The notes under the pieces: generated by a model
The model's database searches: none
Seen by the model: the letters and a program-made list of their open reading frames with translations, nothing else
What the model was told of the DNA's origin: nothing
Translations under genes and position numbers: made by a program
DNA from: Borrelia anserina Es
GTDB lineage: Bacteria > Spirochaetota > Spirochaetia > Borreliales > Borreliaceae
NCBI RefSeq assembly: GCF_001936255.1
Contig: NZ_CP013704.1
Span: 124,001-188,000, forward strand
Reading direction: 5' to 3'
Length of the DNA stretch: 64,000 nucleotides
In this document: piece by piece, positions 56,801 to 64,000 of the stretch
Numbering within the stretch: the stretch's first letter is position 1
How the letters are laid out: each line of letters starts with the position of its first letter

Positions 56801-58684
56801 ATGAATTCAACATTCTCAGGAATAGAAATTGGAAAGAAAAGCTTATTTGCACATAAAGATGCTATGAATACAATTGGACATAATTTAACTAACGCCTCAA
56901 AACCCGGATATTCAAGACAAAGAGTTATAATGAAAACTGAAATGCCAATTTATGCCCCTCAATTAAATAGAGCAAACAAAGTAGGTCAATTAGGCCAAGG
57001 AATAATGGTACAATGCATAGAAAGAATAAGAGACGATCTACTTGACATAAAAATAGCTGAAGAATCACATCGCCTCGGCTATTGGAATTCAAAAGACAAA
57101 TTTATTTCTCTGCTTGAAAATGTATATAATGAGCCGGAAGAACAATCAATTAGAAAAAGATTGAATGACTTTTGGGATAGCTGGCAAGATCTGTCAAGAC
57201 AACCTCAAGGATTAGCTGAAAGAAACATTATCCTAGAACGTGGAAAAGCTTTTGCAGAAACAATAAAAAGCAGATTTCACTCCCTTGAACGAATATACAC
57301 AATGGTAAATGATGAAGTTAAAATTACTACTGAAGAGATAAATAATTACCTTAGAAATATTAGTGATCTTAATAGGCAAATTGCAAAAGCAATCGCCATG
57401 AAAGATCAGCCAAATGATTTAATGGATGAAAGAGACTTAATAGTCAACAAACTAAGCAATTTAATTAGTATCTCCATAGAAAATAAGCGAGATCCTAATG
57501 AATTCTTAATTCATTCAGAAGGAAAACATCTCATTCAAGGCACAATCGCAAATGAATTCATGTTAGAAGCAGTTAATGGTCCTACAAGAACCAAATGGAA
57601 TGTTTTATGGAATAATGGAGAAATGACTAACATTGATACAGGAAAATTAGGAGCTCTTATTAATGTAAGAGATAACGAAATTAAAAATGAGATTAATGAG
57701 CTAGATAATATGGCAATCAATATCATAGAGCTTGTAAATGAAGTTCATGTATCAGGCTACGGACTTGACAAAAAAAATGGAAGAATTTTTTTTGATCAAG
57801 AATACAAGCTAACTGATGAGCTCGGACGATATGACAGCAATGGAAATGGTCAGTTTGATTCCGTTCATATATTCAAAATAAATAGTACAAATGAACTTAT
57901 TCCAGAAGAAAAGCTAGGATTTGCAGGAATACTCAGATTTCAAACACTCAACACAAATAATTTCATAGAAATACCTTACCATACAACAGATACCGTTCAA
58001 GATGTAATAAATAAAATCAATAATTCTAATGCACAAGTTACTGCAAGAATTAATGAAGAAGGAAAATTTGAAATCAAAGCAATCAAAGAAGAAGAAAAAG
58101 ATAGCGCTGTCTTTAGAATTAGATATATTGAAGATTCTGGGCTATTCTTAACAACTTACACAGGCATTTTAGATGCATCGGGAGCTGAAGGTGCTTATAA
58201 CTACCAAAACATTAATACTACTAACCAACTAACAAATACAGCTAGCTATTCAATATCTCCTTTAAAAAATCCAGCTGCATGGCTTAAAGTATCTAAAGAA
58301 ATTTTAGAAGATCCGTCAAAGATTGCATCAGGAATTAGAACTCCAACAAATAATATTCCTATTGGAGATAACGAAGCAGCACTACGTATTGCATCTCTTG
58401 TAAACTCACAAATCATGATCGGAAAGAATGAAACACTAAATGACTACTTCGCAAACACAGCTTCCAATATTGCAATAAAAGGACAAATAGCAGAAGTTAC
58501 AAAAAATAGTCAAGAACAAATACTTAAAAGCTTAACTGATTTAAGATTATCAATATCTGGTGTAAATAAGGATGAGGAATTAGCAAACATGATAGAATTT
58601 CAACAATCATTTATTGCTGCAAGTAAATTCATCACCGTTTCTGCTGAATTAATAGATACAATTATAAATAAAATGGGAGTATAA
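56801..58684 (+). CDS. flgK: Flagellar hook-associated protein 1 FlgK
   Basis: First hook-filament junction protein. 627 residues. N-terminal D0 pattern [20 protein letters not shown] with [19 protein letters not shown], and the C-terminal [20 protein letters not shown]...IINKMGV, are canonical. The middle part (about 330-480) contains a predicted beta-rich insert. AAGGAG lies 6 nt before the ATG. The stop codon is three bases before the flgL start. Confidence 0.95.
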   Translation: MNSTFSGIEIGKKSLFAHKDAMNTIGHNLTNASKPGYSRQRVIMKTEMPIYAPQLNRANKVGQLGQGIMVQCIERIRDDLLDIKIAEESHRLGYWNSKDKFISLLENVYNEPEEQSIRKRLNDFWDSWQDLSRQPQGLAERNIILERGKAFAETIKSRFHSLERIYTMVNDEVKITTEEINNYLRNISDLNRQIAKAIAMKDQPNDLMDERDLIVNKLSNLISISIENKRDPNEFLIHSEGKHLIQGTIANEFMLEAVNGPTRTKWNVLWNNGEMTNIDTGKLGALINVRDNEIKNEINELDNMAINIIELVNEVHVSGYGLDKKNGRIFFDQEYKLTDELGRYDSNGNGQFDSVHIFKINSTNELIPEEKLGFAGILRFQTLNTNNFIEIPYHTTDTVQDVINKINNSNAQVTARINEEGKFEIKAIKEEEKDSAVFRIRYIEDSGLFLTTYTGILDASGAEGAYNYQNINTTNQLTNTASYSISPLKNPAAWLKVSKEILEDPSKIASGIRTPTNNIPIGDNEAALRIASLVNSQIMIGKNETLNDYFANTASNIAIKGQIAEVTKNSQEQILKSLTDLRLSISGVNKDEELANMIEFQQSFIAASKFITVSAELIDTIINKMGV

Positions 58685-58687
58685 TAC

Positions 58688-59959
58688 ATGATAAACAGAG
58701 TAAGTCACCCTTTAACATATGAAAATTTAAAAGCATCTTCAACAGGAAAAGAAGTAAAAATAACGAGACTCTTAGAAAGTCTATATCAAGGTGGTAAAAA
58801 AATCATAAATCTTCGAGATGATCCAACTGGTGTCACTCATGCAATAAGATTAGACAGTGATATGTTTAAACTTAACACTTATGTCAAAAATATCAATAAC
58901 GCCAAAGGAAAATTAAGATATATAGAAGGATATTTACAATCCCTAGCAAATATTTTAACCCGTGCAAAAGAAATAACTGTCCAAGGATCAAACGGTACAT
59001 ACGGAGCTGATGATAAAAAAATGATAGCAAAAGAAATAAACGCAATACTTGAAGATGTACTTGCAATAGCAAATGCAAAAGGAGCAGATGGATGCAGCAT
59101 ATTTGCAGGAACTAAAGTTGATGCCGAAGCATTCAAAGTAACTAGAGAAAACAGAATAAACAGATTAACCCAAGATAGAGCAGAAACGCAAATAGTAAGA
59201 ATAGACTACAATGGCAATCAAGCGGAACAGACAACTGAAATATATAATGGAATTTATATCCCAACCAGCTATCCTGGAAGTGAAATATTCTTTTCACAAA
59301 ATCACTACATAATATCATCAAAAAGTGTTAATGGATTTACTGTAAAAGAAAATACCAAAATATATATCGATAATATTGAAATAGCATTAACACAAGGAGA
59401 TACTGCTGCTGACATTATTGCTAAGATTAATGAATCAGCTGCTCCTGTTGAAGCTATCCTTGATCCTATTCTAAATTCAATAGCTATAAAAACAACCACA
59501 CCTCATCAAATATGGATAACAGAAGAAGGTTCAACAGTACTACAAGATCTTGGTATTCTTACCCAAAACAATGATACCAAAGAACCTCCCTATAATATTG
59601 CAAGTAACACTGAAGTTAGAAATAGAACTATTTTTGATAGCTTAATTGATCTGAGGGATACTCTAGAAGAAAATAGAGAAGGGATTATTGGAAGTAGAAG
59701 TTTAGCTGAAATCGACGAAAGTTTAAATAAAATCTTTTCAACATTGGCTGATCTTGGAACTAAAGATAACAGACTCGATCTAAATCATGAAAGGATCAGT
59801 AAAGAAATAATAGATATGAAAGATGATATTGTTAAATATACCGATTTTGACGTAACAAAAACAATAACAGATCTTAATATGACAAGTTTAGCTTATCAGG
59901 TATCTTTAGGGGTTTCTGCAAGAATAATGCAAACAACACTATTAGATTTCCTAAAGTAA
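58688..59959 (+). CDS. flgL: Flagellar hook-associated protein 3 FlgL
   Basis: Second hook-filament junction protein. 423 residues. The flagellin-like N-terminus [20 protein letters not shown] and [21 protein letters not shown] match FlgL, and the C-terminal helix [26 protein letters not shown] matches the flagellin C-terminus. Central region holds a predicted beta insert ([19 protein letters not shown]). GGGAG from the flgK end serves as ribosome site. It is one base from fliW. Confidence 0.94.
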   Translation: MINRVSHPLTYENLKASSTGKEVKITRLLESLYQGGKKIINLRDDPTGVTHAIRLDSDMFKLNTYVKNINNAKGKLRYIEGYLQSLANILTRAKEITVQGSNGTYGADDKKMIAKEINAILEDVLAIANAKGADGCSIFAGTKVDAEAFKVTRENRINRLTQDRAETQIVRIDYNGNQAEQTTEIYNGIYIPTSYPGSEIFFSQNHYIISSKSVNGFTVKENTKIYIDNIEIALTQGDTAADIIAKINESAAPVEAILDPILNSIAIKTTTPHQIWITEEGSTVLQDLGILTQNNDTKEPPYNIASNTEVRNRTIFDSLIDLRDTLEENREGIIGSRSLAEIDESLNKIFSTLADLGTKDNRLDLNHERISKEIIDMKDDIVKYTDFDVTKTITDLNMTSLAYQVSLGVSARIMQTTLLDFLK

Positions 59960-59960
59960 A

Positions 59961-60353
59961 ATGAAAAATAAACTTAGTATAAAATTCAACTTCCCTGAAG
60001 GAATACCAGGGTTTGAAGATATCAAAGAATTTATAATCAAAGACTCTGAACATAAACCGTTCTCTATCATGCAATCAATAAATGGAGAAATAAATTTCTT
60101 AGTAACATCTCCCCTTAACTTTTTAGAAAAATATATTCCAAAAATAGAGGAAAAAGATTGGTTAGATATTCAAGCAGAAAATGAAGATGAAAAGGTTATA
60201 CTATGTATAATTAATATGCATGTAAAAAATTATAAGGAAATAACAGCCAATTTAAAAGCTCCAATCATATTAAACAAAAAGAAACTAATCGGAAAACAAG
60301 CTATATCCACAAATGAAGAGCATTATCTTAGATATAGAGTCTTTAAGGAATAA
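59961..60353 (+). CDS. fliW: Flagellar assembly factor FliW
   Basis: 130 residues. FliW binds flagellin FlaB and antagonises CsrA, linking flagellin level to translation. Family motifs: [18 protein letters not shown], the [18 protein letters not shown] core, and [20 protein letters not shown]. The ATG follows the flgL stop by one base and has no ribosome site, so it probably depends on translational coupling. It is upstream of csrA by 2 bp. Confidence 0.94.
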   Translation: MKNKLSIKFNFPEGIPGFEDIKEFIIKDSEHKPFSIMQSINGEINFLVTSPLNFLEKYIPKIEEKDWLDIQAENEDEKVILCIINMHVKNYKEITANLKAPIILNKKKLIGKQAISTNEEHYLRYRVFKE

Positions 60354-60355
60354 AC

Positions 60356-60592
60356 ATGCTAATATTATCAAGAAAAGCAAAAGAAAGCATAAAAATAGAC
60401 TCCAACATTGAAATTTCAATATTAGAAATAAAAAAAGATAGTGTCAAAATAGCTATAAAAGCTCCTGAAAATATTAAAATACTTAGATCTGAAATATATG
60501 ATATCATTAAAGAAGAAAACAAAAAATCAATTTTACAAGACAAGAACAACATGCATAAAATAAAAAATTTACTTGATCATCTCAATAAATGA
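60356..60592 (+). CDS. csrA: Carbon storage regulator CsrA
   Basis: 78-residue RNA-binding dimer. Typical N-terminus [20 protein letters not shown], middle strand [20 protein letters not shown], and the conserved IYDIIKEEN helix. The C-terminal ~18 residues are a lysine-rich extension. In B. burgdorferi CsrA binds the flaB leader and represses FlaB. AAGGAA lies 5 nt upstream of the ATG. The 3' end overlaps the converging tsaB gene by 16 bp. Confidence 0.95.
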   Translation: MLILSRKAKESIKIDSNIEISILEIKKDSVKIAIKAPENIKILRSEIYDIIKEENKKSILQDKNNMHKIKNLLDHLNK

Positions 60593-61248
60593 GACTTAAT
60601 CTCAGCATCACTAAGTCTTACATAAAAGGGTCCTGCCAAAATATTATCGCCATGTCCGCTTTCCAAGTACTTACATTCACCAAGATCCCTCAAAACTGAA
60701 CCAAAAGATTCCATATCAGTAATAATCTCAAAATTATATTTTTTATATTTAAGTTTTTCATAAATAAATTCAACGCCGTTACCCACAATAACAAATTTCA
60801 AGTCAAGACCATCCAAATAGTCAAATAACTCCAATTCAGAAAAACAAAAAATTTTGCCACATAATTTAGAATTTTTATAATACCCAAGAAAATACCTACC
60901 AGCTGTAAAACTTAAAGTCAGAACATCCAATCTTGTATGAATTAACCTTGCAAAAACATCAAAAGTAGGTACATTAACAAAAGGAATTGAAAGCCCTAAA
61001 GAAAGTCCCTTAATAAAACTTAAACTAATTCTCAAGCCCGTAAAAGAACCAGGTCCAGACGAATTAATAAGTAAATCAAGATTATTAAGATCAATATTAT
61101 GTTTTAATACAAAATCATTAAATAATTTTGGAACACTAAGAGTATAATTAATCTTATCTTTAAACTTAACTAAAGATAAAACTTCACCATTAATTTTAAA
61201 ATGAATTAGTAAAGTTTTATATGAATATTCAACTGAAAGAGTATTCAT
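60577..61248 (-). CDS. tsaB: tRNA threonylcarbamoyladenosine protein TsaB
   Basis: Partner of TsaD and TsaE in t6A37 synthesis. The start is set at ATG 61248 ([16 protein letters not shown]); an in-frame GTG immediately precedes it. Motif [21 protein letters not shown] is the TsaB/Gcp-like signature, and the C-terminal half is shorter than TsaD, with no zinc-binding HxxxH. 223 residues. Overlaps tsaE by 20 bp and converges on csrA. Confidence 0.9.
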   Translation of the reverse strand: MNTLSVEYSYKTLLIHFKINGEVLSLVKFKDKINYTLSVPKLFNDFVLKHNIDLNNLDLLINSSGPGSFTGLRISLSFIKGLSLGLSIPFVNVPTFDVFARLIHTRLDVLTLSFTAGRYFLGYYKNSKLCGKIFCFSELELFDYLDGLDLKFVIVGNGVEFIYEKLKYKKYNFEIITDMESFGSVLRDLGECKYLESGHGDNILAGPFYVRLSDAEIKSHLLR

Positions 61249-61657
61249 CACTAAATTCTAAAATCCTACTAGTATCTTGTACTTTAAACTTCAAAAATTT
61301 CAACCTATTCCGGGGCAAAACATCAATAATCATCTCTGGCCACTCAATAGCTATTATAGATGACATATCTAAGAAAATCTCCATTCCACCAATAAGCTCA
61401 AACTCATCTAAACTATTTAAACGGTACAAATCAATATGATAAAATTTAAAATCTACAAAATCATAAACATTAATAATGTTATAAGTTGGACTTGTAAAAT
61501 AAGAAATACCAAGATTCAAGGCCAAACCTTTTAAAAAGGTTGTTTTTCCAGCACCCATATCACCACAAAAACCAAATACCTTGCCAATAGGTAAGGGACT
61601 AAAAAAAGACTTAGAAAAGCCTATCATTTCCTTTTCTGTCTTAAAAAATAATTTCAA
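61229..61657 (-). CDS. tsaE: tRNA threonylcarbamoyladenosine ATPase TsaE
   Basis: ATPase of the t6A complex. 142 residues. P-loop GDMGAGKTTFLKGLALNLG, then SPTYNIINVYD and FYHIDLYRL with the conserved HxDxYR-type motif, and AIEWPEM. Overlaps the upstream gene by ATGA-type 4 bp and tsaB by 20 bp, so three genes are coupled. Confidence 0.94.
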   Translation of the reverse strand: MKLFFKTEKEMIGFSKSFFSPLPIGKVFGFCGDMGAGKTTFLKGLALNLGISYFTSPTYNIINVYDFVDFKFYHIDLYRLNSLDEFELIGGMEIFLDMSSIIAIEWPEMIIDVLPRNRLKFLKFKVQDTSRILEFSDEYSFS

Positions 61658-61914
61658 GGAAGTTCACCTTTCATATCAAGATCAATGACACATCTCTTGA
61701 TTGCAATCATTAAACTAAGAGCAGGATAATTTAGAGATTCTAAGAAATCAATAGAAATATGTTTTTCACCCAAAGGAGTCACTTCTATTATAAATTTTAC
61801 TTGCTTACTCTCCCTAGATCCTTTACATTCATAAAAAGCATCAGCAAAATACACTCTCCTATAATATATATGACTATCTTGCTTTCTAATATTATCAATA
61901 GAAATAAGTCTCAC
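61654..61914 (-). CDS. Small conserved-looking protein, unknown function
   Basis: 86 residues from a GTG start at 61914. No family recognised. Predicted alternating strands (SHIYYRRVYFADAFYECKG, KFIIEVTPLGEKHISID) and one helix near the end (ALSLMIAIKRCVIDLDM). It overlaps tsaE by 4 bp. The GTG overlaps the TGA of a 28-codon frame upstream (TTGTGA), a typical coupling layout. Confidence 0.65.
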   Translation of the reverse strand: MRLISIDNIRKQDSHIYYRRVYFADAFYECKGSRESKQVKFIIEVTPLGEKHISIDFLESLNYPALSLMIAIKRCVIDLDMKGELP

Positions 61915-61997
61915 AACAGTATTCCTTTAAATAAATCCCAAGAAGCCAACATAGGAACATTTTCATTTAGCGCTATTTGCAAAGGTGGGACTCTCAT
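61911..61997 (-). CDS. Possible 28-codon leader peptide or small gene
   Basis: ATG 61997 to TGA 61911, product starting MRVPPLQIALNENVPMLASW. No clear ribosome site (AAGGTGA lies about 17 nt upstream). The stop codon overlaps the GTG start of the next gene. It could be a short coupled gene or a misread upstream part of that gene after a frameshift. The 113 bp between it and rplT hold no other frame I can support. Confidence 0.3.
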   Translation of the reverse strand: MRVPPLQIALNENVPMLASWDLFKGILL

Positions 61998-62116
61998 TTT
62001 TAACTTTTAGTTCACCTTACGAAACCATTCATTAAAAAAATACTTAAGTCCCCAACTTTAGTAAGATGTCGCAAAAAATAACTCTAATCCCTATAATTAA
62101 ACTTCCCAGGAAGCCT

Positions 62117-62464
62117 TCAACTTTTTATCTCATAAACAATCTTTTTAAAAGTCGTAATATCTTCAATTGCTAGATTAGATAAAATTTTTCTATTAAGCTT
62201 AATATTAGCCCTTTTTAAACTTTCAAAAAATCTTGAATAATTAATTCCCATGCCTGTTAAAGCAGCAGAAATTCTTACAATCCATAAGCTTCTAAAATCT
62301 CTCTTACGAACCTTCCTATCTCTTGTAGCATACATCATACCTTTACGAAGAGTATCTTTGGCCTTCTTATAATTACTTTTCTTAGTACCCCAAAAACCCT
62401 TAGTTTTACTTAAGATCTTTTTTCGTCTTGCAACATGAACTATCCCGTTCTTCACTCTAGCCAT
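62117..62464 (-). CDS. rplT: 50S ribosomal protein L20
   Basis: 115 residues from ATG 62464 (ARVKNGIVHVARRKKIL), which matches L20 length and has AGGGAG 11 nt upstream; the frame is open to 62494 but that adds ten unrelated residues. Motifs KGFWGTKKSNYKKAKDTLRK and RDFRSLWIVRISAALTGMGI are conserved. Last gene of infC-rpmI-rplT, 26 bp after rpmI. Confidence 0.96.
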   Translation of the reverse strand: MARVKNGIVHVARRKKILSKTKGFWGTKKSNYKKAKDTLRKGMMYATRDRKVRKRDFRSLWIVRISAALTGMGINYSRFFESLKRANIKLNRKILSNLAIEDITTFKKIVYEIKS

Positions 62465-62490
62465 ATAATCTAATCTCCCTAAATAAATAT

Positions 62491-62688
62491 TCAAGCATAA
62501 GGTAACAAGGTCTTGATTCTCTTAACTTCAACACTGGAAACCAAACCTAACTTACCCAACTTCCTTCTTCTTTTTGAAGACTTTTTTGTCAAAATATGCC
62601 TTAAATTTTGTCTTTTATGTTTAATTTTACCTTTTGAAGTAAAAGCAAACCTCTTTCTTGCGCTTTTGCACGTTTTCATTTTTGACAT
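62491..62688 (-). CDS. rpmI: 50S ribosomal protein L35
   Basis: 65 residues: [20 protein letters not shown] then a basic, Arg/Lys-rich body [20 protein letters not shown] and the closing [11 protein letters not shown]. Standard L35. AAGGAG is present before the ATG. 17 bp after infC. Confidence 0.96.
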   Translation of the reverse strand: MSKMKTCKSARKRFAFTSKGKIKHKRQNLRHILTKKSSKRRRKLGKLGLVSSVEVKRIKTLLPYA

Positions 62689-62705
62689 TCACATCTCCTT
62701 ATTAC

Positions 62706-63266
62706 TTACTTCTTAGACTTAGGTGCAATAATTAAAAACATTGTCTTGCCTTCCATCTTAGCTGGTGATTCCAAGACATAATTAGAATCACCTACCTTTT
62801 CAAGAATACTCTCCAAAATTCCATAACCCAAATGAGTATGAGCAAGTTCACGTCCCCTAAATCTTATAGTAACTTTTACCCTATTACCTTCTTTGAGGAA
62901 TCCTAAAATATTTCTATACTTAAAATCAAGATCATGAACATCTATTTTTGGCTGCATCCTCACCTCTTTAAGCTTAATTATCTTTTGATTTTTTCTTTGC
63001 TCCTTTTGACGCTTCTCTTGATGAAATTTATATTTTCCATAATCGATTATTTTACACACAGGAGGCAATACATTCGGCGATACCTCAACCAAATCAAGTT
63101 CAGCATCCCTAGCATATTTAATAGCATCTTCAATTAACAAAACAGATTGGGTGCCATCATCAAAAATAACCCTAACCTCACGAGCCTTAATCTTATTATT
63201 AATTCTTAACTCTTTACTACTTGACTTCGACCTATCTTTATCCTTACCGAAACTTCTATTTATCAT
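62706..63266 (-). CDS. infC: Translation initiation factor IF-3
   Basis: 186 residues. N domain [16 protein letters not shown], linker [19 protein letters not shown] domain [18 protein letters not shown] and [17 protein letters not shown] are canonical. The start is a normal ATG rather than the rare ATT or ATC codons used for infC autocontrol in enterobacteria. GAGGAG lies 13 nt upstream. First gene of infC-rpmI-rplT. Confidence 0.96.
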   Translation of the reverse strand: MINRSFGKDKDRSKSSSKELRINNKIKAREVRVIFDDGTQSVLLIEDAIKYARDAELDLVEVSPNVLPPVCKIIDYGKYKFHQEKRQKEQRKNQKIIKLKEVRMQPKIDVHDLDFKYRNILGFLKEGNRVKVTIRFRGRELAHTHLGYGILESILEKVGDSNYVLESPAKMEGKTMFLIIAPKSKK

Positions 63267-63307
63267 CTAAAAATATGAACTCCTCAAACAGCATTAATCA
63301 ATAACTA

Positions 63308-63336
63308 ATTTTAATATACCTTTACTAAAAAGTAAA
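63308..63336 (-). promoter_or_regulatory. Promoter of infC-rpmI-rplT
   Basis: On the minus strand TTTACT (63336-63331), a 17-bp spacer and TAAAAT (63313-63308). A small dyad, TTTACT-TTTT-AGTAAA (63336-63321), covers the -35. Leader to the ATG about 35 nt, too short for the long L20-type autoregulatory leader known in E. coli and Bacillus. Nothing else is seen in 63337-63444. Confidence 0.55.
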
Positions 63337-63444
63337 TTCGAACATGTATTTCTTAAACAACAATAATAGAAAAAATCCTGCAAAACTTTAAAAAGTAAAA
63401 ATCTAGTTGATTAATACGCCATTTAAAAGTAAAATTTATTTACC

Positions 63445-64000
63445 ATGAATATATTCTTACTAACAAGTCTACCTCTAGTCCTTAAGATATATATGCTAAT
63501 AAAACACCATCAATCCAAACTCATCAAACAAAAATATATCCTAGCAACATCAATATTACTTGCAATGACTATCTTCTTCCTATTATATCTAATGGAAGAA
63601 TTCATACTATACAAGAGACTACTAATCAACTATCAAACAAAATCCAGCTTAGCATATTCAATATTCATTAAAGAACAAATATACTATTATGTCTTACCAT
63701 TATTTATATTCACATTTTTTTTCACATTCAATCCAAATTCATTGCTCAAAAAAAATCCAATATTTTTAATATACTTTGCATTTGGATTAATATTCTCTAA
63801 AAATTTAACACTCATCATAACAAACAGTAAAGTTTTTGGCACATATGAGTATATCAAAATACCGCTTTTACATATATTAGAATTCATATTTACAGCAATC
63901 ATATGTGAAAAAGGAATAAACCTTTATATCACACAAAACATGAATGGATATCAATTAATTTTTATCCCTATCTTAGCCTTAGAAACAATCATCACACTTT
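63445..64000 (+). CDS. Multi-span membrane protein, N-terminal 185 residues (cut by window edge)
   Basis: Open from ATG 63445 to the right edge. At least five hydrophobic segments: TSLPLVLKIYMLI, ILATSILLAMTIFFLLYLM, YYYVLPLFIFTFFFTF, IFLIYFAFGLIF and LEFIFTAIICEKGI, among short loops. No recognised family. Codon use is strongly plus-strand type (Ile ATA, Leu TTA/CTA, Asn AAT). No ribosome site is seen before the ATG. It diverges from infC. Confidence 0.7.
   Translation, partial: MNIFLLTSLPLVLKIYMLIKHHQSKLIKQKYILATSILLAMTIFFLLYLMEEFILYKRLLINYQTKSSLAYSIFIKEQIYYYVLPLFIFTFFFTFNPNSLLKKNPIFLIYFAFGLIFSKNLTLIITNSKVFGTYEYIKIPLLHILEFIFTAIICEKGINLYITQNMNGYQLIFIPILALETIITL

Noticed and set aside
62085..62116. 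Hairpin after rplT as an intrinsic terminator
   Set aside because: The CTTCC-GGAAG pairing leaves a loop of only two bases and no U tract follows.
62465..62494. Ten extra codons before rplT
   Set aside because: L20 begins MARVK..; the ATG at 62464 has its own AGGGAG.
1..64000. Mobile elements, CRISPR arrays, phage or plasmid genes
   Set aside because: No transposase, integrase, terminal repeats, spaced direct repeats or partition genes were seen; all regions fit a core chromosome.

Overview
The window is a stretch of a linear Borrelia (Borreliella/Borrelia) chromosome. The evidence is a very low G+C content, a flaB flagellin ending in VPQYVLSLLR, spirochaete-specific proteins (903-residue GreA, Bes efflux system, Tpn50-like OmpA protein), and a gene order that, from memory, follows the B. 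burgdorferi series from about BB0128 to BB0191. The central A/P/Q-rich segment of FlaB and the lack of any S2-type lipoprotein gene before alr suggest a relapsing-fever-group species rather than a Lyme-group one. That is inference; I cannot name the species.

Most genes lie on the minus strand, in long overlapping operons. This fits a left chromosome arm transcribed away from a central origin. Plus-strand genes are mostly singletons, or the flagellar flgN-flgK-flgL-fliW-csrA operon, and are richer in Lys, Asn, Ile and Thr codons.

Layout: 1-6.6 kb, cmk-rluB-scpA-recA-greA-TPR operon behind a good sigma70-type promoter. 6.6-13.1 kb, TPR membrane protein (+), hisS, a division-type penicillin-binding protein (+) and an acyl-CoA ligase. 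13.2-19.1 kb, RND efflux system besC-besA-besB plus a PII-like partner. 19.2-22.4 kb, yidD (+) and the proV-proW-proX glycine betaine importer. 22.5-25.7 kb, flaB and fliD. 25.9-27.9 kb, nagA-nagB (+). 28-31.3 kb, sodA and secA. 31.4-33.4 kb, a lipoprotein gene, a triply frameshifted pseudogene and a small membrane protein gene (+). 33.5-44 kb, alr, a tyrosine-rich repeat protein, an untracked 55-codon gene, an unknown 583-residue protein, a cation exchanger, a DUF4015-like protein, malQ and tpn50. 44-52.2 kb, dksA, infA and the moxR-DUF58-Bat operon. 52.3-56.1 kb, mnmE-mnmG-rsmG. 56.3-60.6 kb, the flagellar hook-junction and CsrA/FliW operon. 60.6-63.3 kb, tsaB-tsaE and infC-rpmI-rplT. 63.4 kb to the end, a truncated membrane protein gene.

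The strongest links between loci are flagellar. FlaB, FliD, FlgK and FlgL are the extracellular filament and cap/junction parts, and FliW and CsrA are the known post-transcriptional controllers of FlaB. I found no tRNA, rRNA, CRISPR array, insertion sequence or phage gene. The window is mostly conserved core chromosome. The less ordinary items are the pseudogene, a perfect dyad on the flaB -35, several apparently leaderless plus-strand genes, a tyrosine-rich repeat protein and a stem-loop built from the stop codons of two converging genes.
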